Shown one piece after another: positions 20,003 through 22,489 of a stretch of 22,489 nucleotides of DNA (position 1 is the first letter of the stretch; each line of letters opens with the position of its first letter). Position numbers and translations under genes: made by a program. Origin of the DNA: a virus; IMG/VR virus record IMGVR_UViG_3300017719_000234, positions 1-22,489 of that record; one strand, given 5' to 3'. Under the pieces are notes generated by a model, which was not told where the DNA came from, did no database searches, and was given only the letters and a program-made list of their open reading frames with translations.

Positions 20003-21583
20003 ATGGCAGCATCATTAGACGGCGTCTTAATCAAAAAGGCGAATAGAAAAGAAACATTTACAGAAGAACAAATAGCAGACCTTTTGGCCTGCATGGATCC
20101 GGATACAGGATACTTACATTTTTCTCGTAAGTTTGCTTATATACAACACCCAACTAAAGGCAAACTACTGTTTGATCCTTATGAATATCAGCTAGGGTTA
20201 ATGGATAGTTATCATAGTTTTAGATTCAACATTAATATGATGCCTAGACAAACAGGTAAGACTACATGTGCAGCAATCTATCTAGCATGGTTTGCAATGT
20301 TTAATCCAGATCAAACTATTCTTATTGCTGCACACAAATACACAGGTGCGCAGGAGATTATGTCACGCATACGCTTTGTGTACGAAACTTGTCCAGATCA
20401 TATTAGAGCAGGTGTCACAAGTTATAACAAAGGCAGTATTGAGTTTGAAAATGGAAGTCGTATTGTAAGTCAAACAACAACAGGCAACACAGGACGTGGT
20501 ATGAGTATTTCGCTATTATACTGTGACGAGTTTGCATTTGTTATGCCTAACATTGCAGAAGAATTTTGGACTAGTATTTCGCCTACACTAGCAACTGGTG
20601 GTCGTGCTATTATTACTAGTACACCTAACAGTGACGAAGATACATTTGCTACTATTTGGAAACAAGCAGAACAAAAGTTTGACGAACATGGTGAAGAACA
20701 AGATGTAGGCATAAACGGATTTCATAGTTTTATTGCAGAATGGCACGAGCACCCAGACAGAGACGAAGCGTGGAAAAAAGAAGAAATTGGCCGGATTGGT
20801 GAAGAAAAATTCCGTCGAGAATATGGTTGTGAATTCTTAGTATTTGACGAAACACTAATCAATAGTATTAAACTTGCATCTATGGAAGGCAAGGATCCTA
20901 TTATAAGAATGGGACAAGTGCGTTGGTATAAAAAACCTGATGCAAAAAAATCATATGTAATAGGATTGGATCCTAGTATGGGCACTGGCGGAGATTATGC
21001 AGCAATACAAATTATAGAATTGCCCACATACGAACAAGTTGGAGAATGGCAGCATAATACAACTGCAATACCAGGACAAGTTAGAGTACTTGCAGATGTA
21101 TGCAAGTATCTTGCAGATGAAATGAAAACGTCTAGCAACATATATTGGAGTGTTGAAAACAACGGTATTGGCGAAGCAGCCTTATTAGTAATCAATGATT
21201 TTGGAGAGGAAAATATTCCAGGATTGTTTATAAGTGAACCTATACGAAAAGGTCACGTAAGAAAATTTAGAAAAGGCTTTAATACAACGCACAGTAGTAA
21301 AACAACTGCATGTGCAAGACTAAAAACAATGGTCGAAAATGATAAACTTACTGTACGCAGCAAAGCACTACTTAGTGAGTTAAAAGCATACATTGCATCA
21401 GGTAGTAGTTTTCAAGCAAAACCCGGACACCACGATGATTTAGTTAGTAGTCTTTTACTTACACTTAGAGTAATGACAGTAATGAAGGATTGGGATCCAG
21501 CAGTGTATAATACCTTTAGTCAAATTGAGCATGAAGAAGATTACGAAATGCCAATGCCGATCTTTGTTAGTAGCAGTTATTGA
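20003..21583 (+). CDS. gp17: gp17-like large terminase (packaging ATPase-nuclease)
   Basis: This motor pumps DNA into the head and cuts the concatemer. The 526-residue product (T4: 610) carries Walker A MMPRQTGKTT (K86), Walker B SLLYCDEFAFV (D175-E176) and the coupling motif IITSTPNS (near 205). The nuclease domain has GLDPSMGTGGD (D323), WSVENNGIG (E385) and KPGHHDDLVSSLLL (D478/D479), corresponding to the RNase H-like triad Asp, Glu, Asp of T4. An upstream in-frame TTG at 19988 is rejected because it lies within the terminator; ATG 20003 starts MAASLDGVLIKK. No Shine-Dalgarno is present. The terminator and late promoter directly upstream make it a separately controlled gene. The stop TGA overlaps the next promoter. 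Confidence 0.96.
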   Translation: MAASLDGVLIKKANRKETFTEEQIADLLACMDPDTGYLHFSRKFAYIQHPTKGKLLFDPYEYQLGLMDSYHSFRFNINMMPRQTGKTTCAAIYLAWFAMFNPDQTILIAAHKYTGAQEIMSRIRFVYETCPDHIRAGVTSYNKGSIEFENGSRIVSQTTTGNTGRGMSISLLYCDEFAFVMPNIAEEFWTSISPTLATGGRAIITSTPNSDEDTFATIWKQAEQKFDEHGEEQDVGINGFHSFIAEWHEHPDRDEAWKKEEIGRIGEEKFRREYGCEFLVFDETLINSIKLASMEGKDPIIRMGQVRWYKKPDAKKSYVIGLDPSMGTGGDYAAIQIIELPTYEQVGEWQHNTTAIPGQVRVLADVCKYLADEMKTSSNIYWSVENNGIGEAALLVINDFGEENIPGLFISEPIRKGHVRKFRKGFNTTHSSKTTACARLKTMVENDKLTVRSKALLSELKAYIASGSSFQAKPGHHDDLVSSLLLTLRVMTVMKDWDPAVYNTFSQIEHEEDYEMPMPIFVSSSY

Positions 21584-21589
21584 TAAATA
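21582..21589 (+). promoter_or_regulatory. Late promoter GATAAATA overlapping the gp17 stop
   Basis: GATAAATA starts within the TGA stop of gp17 (21581-21583). It is followed by GTATACA and then ATG at 21597, so a start about 6 bases downstream leaves only 2 bases of leader and no Shine-Dalgarno. Confidence 0.7.
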
Positions 21590-21596
21590 GTATACA

Positions 21597-22489
21597 ATGA
21601 GAAATTTAAACGTAGTAGCAGAACAACTTTTTAATGAAATTAGAGGACGCTTTCCTAGTGTCACTATCGGTGACGGCGACGGTAATGTCACAAATGAGCC
21701 AGCTATGGCCCGTTTTTATGAATTTGATTTCAAAAGTTTAGGAAATACATTAGGTAAAATTAGTGTCACATTAGATGAAAAGTCTGGTGTCACAATTATG
21801 TATAATAAAGATTTTACCGAAGAAGTAGGTTATACAGAACAAGAAGAATGGTACAATTTTTTAAAAGGTGTACGAGTATTTGCAAAAAAGCGTTTACTAA
21901 ATTTTGAAGTTAGAGATATTAATAAGAGTAACTTTACTCAAAGAGATTATAGCTATATGGCAACAAATCGCGGAGAAACAAAAATGAATGAATCAGCATT
22001 ACGTGGAACTAATAAAACAAGTTATCAACGTATTGGTAATGCTAAATTAAGTATTAGGCATACGGGTAATATAGAAGAAGGCGAAAGCAGAACTAAAAAA
22101 ATTGGATCTCTTTTTGTAGAAAATACATTAGGTGAAAAATTTAAATATCCTTTCAAACATCTTGCAGGTGCAAGAGCAATGGCTGTTCATGTTAGTGAAG
22201 GCGGGCATCCGTTTGATGACTTTGGCAAACATATTACAAGCATGAGTGAAGAACTTTCAAATCTCCGCAAGTTCAAAACATACATGGGTCGTAGTAGTGT
22301 AATGGCAGAAAGTTTATCTGAGCATATGGAAACTGTAAATGAACGAATTGCAACTGTACGTAAAACTGTTCAAAGTCTCCAAAAGCCATCAAATTACACA
22401 AAAGCATTTGAAAATTTTGAACCAATTGAAAAAACAGTTGTGCCAGAGGATATTGCAGATAGTTGGATTGATCAATTAACAGTAAAACA
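21597..22489 (+). CDS. Unknown protein, 5' part, cut by the window edge
   Basis: The reading frame is open from ATG 21597 to the right edge, giving about 297 residues. It begins MRNLNVVAEQLFNEIRGRF and has an alpha/beta N-terminal part (MARFYEFDFKSLG, LGKISVTLDEKSGVTIMYN, EEWYNFLKGVRVFAKKRLLNFEVRD), then a charged region and a helical C-terminal part with heptad-like stretches (NERIATVRKTVQSLQKP). No enzymatic motif, signal peptide or membrane segment is seen. Proteins of this general look follow gp17 in some marine T4-like phages, from memory only. A late structural or core-associated protein is likely from its promoter and position, but I cannot assign a function. The absence of a Shine-Dalgarno and the motif 7 bases upstream fit the near-leaderless pattern of its neighbours. 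Confidence 0.75.
   Translation, partial: MRNLNVVAEQLFNEIRGRFPSVTIGDGDGNVTNEPAMARFYEFDFKSLGNTLGKISVTLDEKSGVTIMYNKDFTEEVGYTEQEEWYNFLKGVRVFAKKRLLNFEVRDINKSNFTQRDYSYMATNRGETKMNESALRGTNKTSYQRIGNAKLSIRHTGNIEEGESRTKKIGSLFVENTLGEKFKYPFKHLAGARAMAVHVSEGGHPFDDFGKHITSMSEELSNLRKFKTYMGRSSVMAESLSEHMETVNERIATVRKTVQSLQKPSNYTKAFENFEPIEKTVVPEDIADSWIDQLTVK

Noticed and set aside
1-22489. tRNA genes, CRISPR arrays, integrase, transposase or attachment sites
   Set aside because: None of these were seen. The intergenic spaces are all below 90 bases and contain promoters and hairpins only, and the gene content is that of a virulent T4-like phage.

Overview
The window is a piece of the late (virion-building) region of a T4-like marine myovirus. 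The coding sequence is AT-rich and almost gapless. It encodes recognisable counterparts of T4 gp4, gp13, gp14, gp15, gp16, gp17, gp18 and gp19, along with genes typical of marine T4-like phages of cyanobacteria or SAR11: a 2-oxoglutarate oxygenase, glycosyltransferase-like proteins, a Nudix hydrolase and an S74-type fibre. No photosynthesis genes or tRNAs are visible, so the host cannot be fixed. A phage of SAR11 or of marine picocyanobacteria is the best guess, from base composition and protein style.

Layout. Positions 2-952 are the 3' part of a tail fibre ending in a self-cleaving S74 chaperone. A small virion-like protein (1034-1216), an unknown protein (1227-1601), a GT-A-like glycosyltransferase (1601-2185) and an 868-residue protein built from about six 100-residue repeats (2182-4788) follow. 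On the minus strand, read from 8056 down to 4769, lie gp14, gp15 and a Nudix hydrolase. On the plus strand from 8094 come gp13, an SGNH-like hydrolase, a P-loop nucleotide kinase-like protein, the sheath gp18, the tube gp19, a second tube-fold protein (gp54-like), a small unknown protein, the head-completion nuclease gp4, a 2OG-Fe(II) oxygenase, the small terminase gp16, two proteins with N termini like T4 capsid-targeting sequences, the large terminase gp17, and an open-ended unknown gene running off the right edge. No stretch over 300 bases lacks a gene.

How it works together. Most products complete the head (gp4, gp16, gp17, probable internal proteins), the neck (gp13, gp14, gp15) and the tail (gp18, gp19, tube-initiator-like protein, fibre). 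Expression appears to be driven by a T4-type late promoter motif, xxTAAATA (mostly GATAAATA), found at nearly every operon junction. Between gp14 and gp13 two such promoters are fused into one 15-bp palindrome and fire in opposite directions. At four genes the motif sits 4-7 bases before the ATG with no Shine-Dalgarno, implying leaderless or near-leaderless mRNAs. At four other or overlapping sites the motif contains or overlaps the stop codon of the preceding gene. Three junctions combine a hairpin, a late promoter and a start codon within 40-65 bases. One gene, the kinase, has a near-consensus sigma70-type promoter instead.

The most notable points are the palindromic bidirectional late promoter, the leaderless late genes, the capsid-targeting-like leaders on the two proteins between gp16 and gp17 (one with a peptidoglycan-binding domain and a CCHC cluster), the repeat protein whose DxD-like motif survives only in its last unit, and the large module insertions in gp13, gp14, gp15 and gp18.
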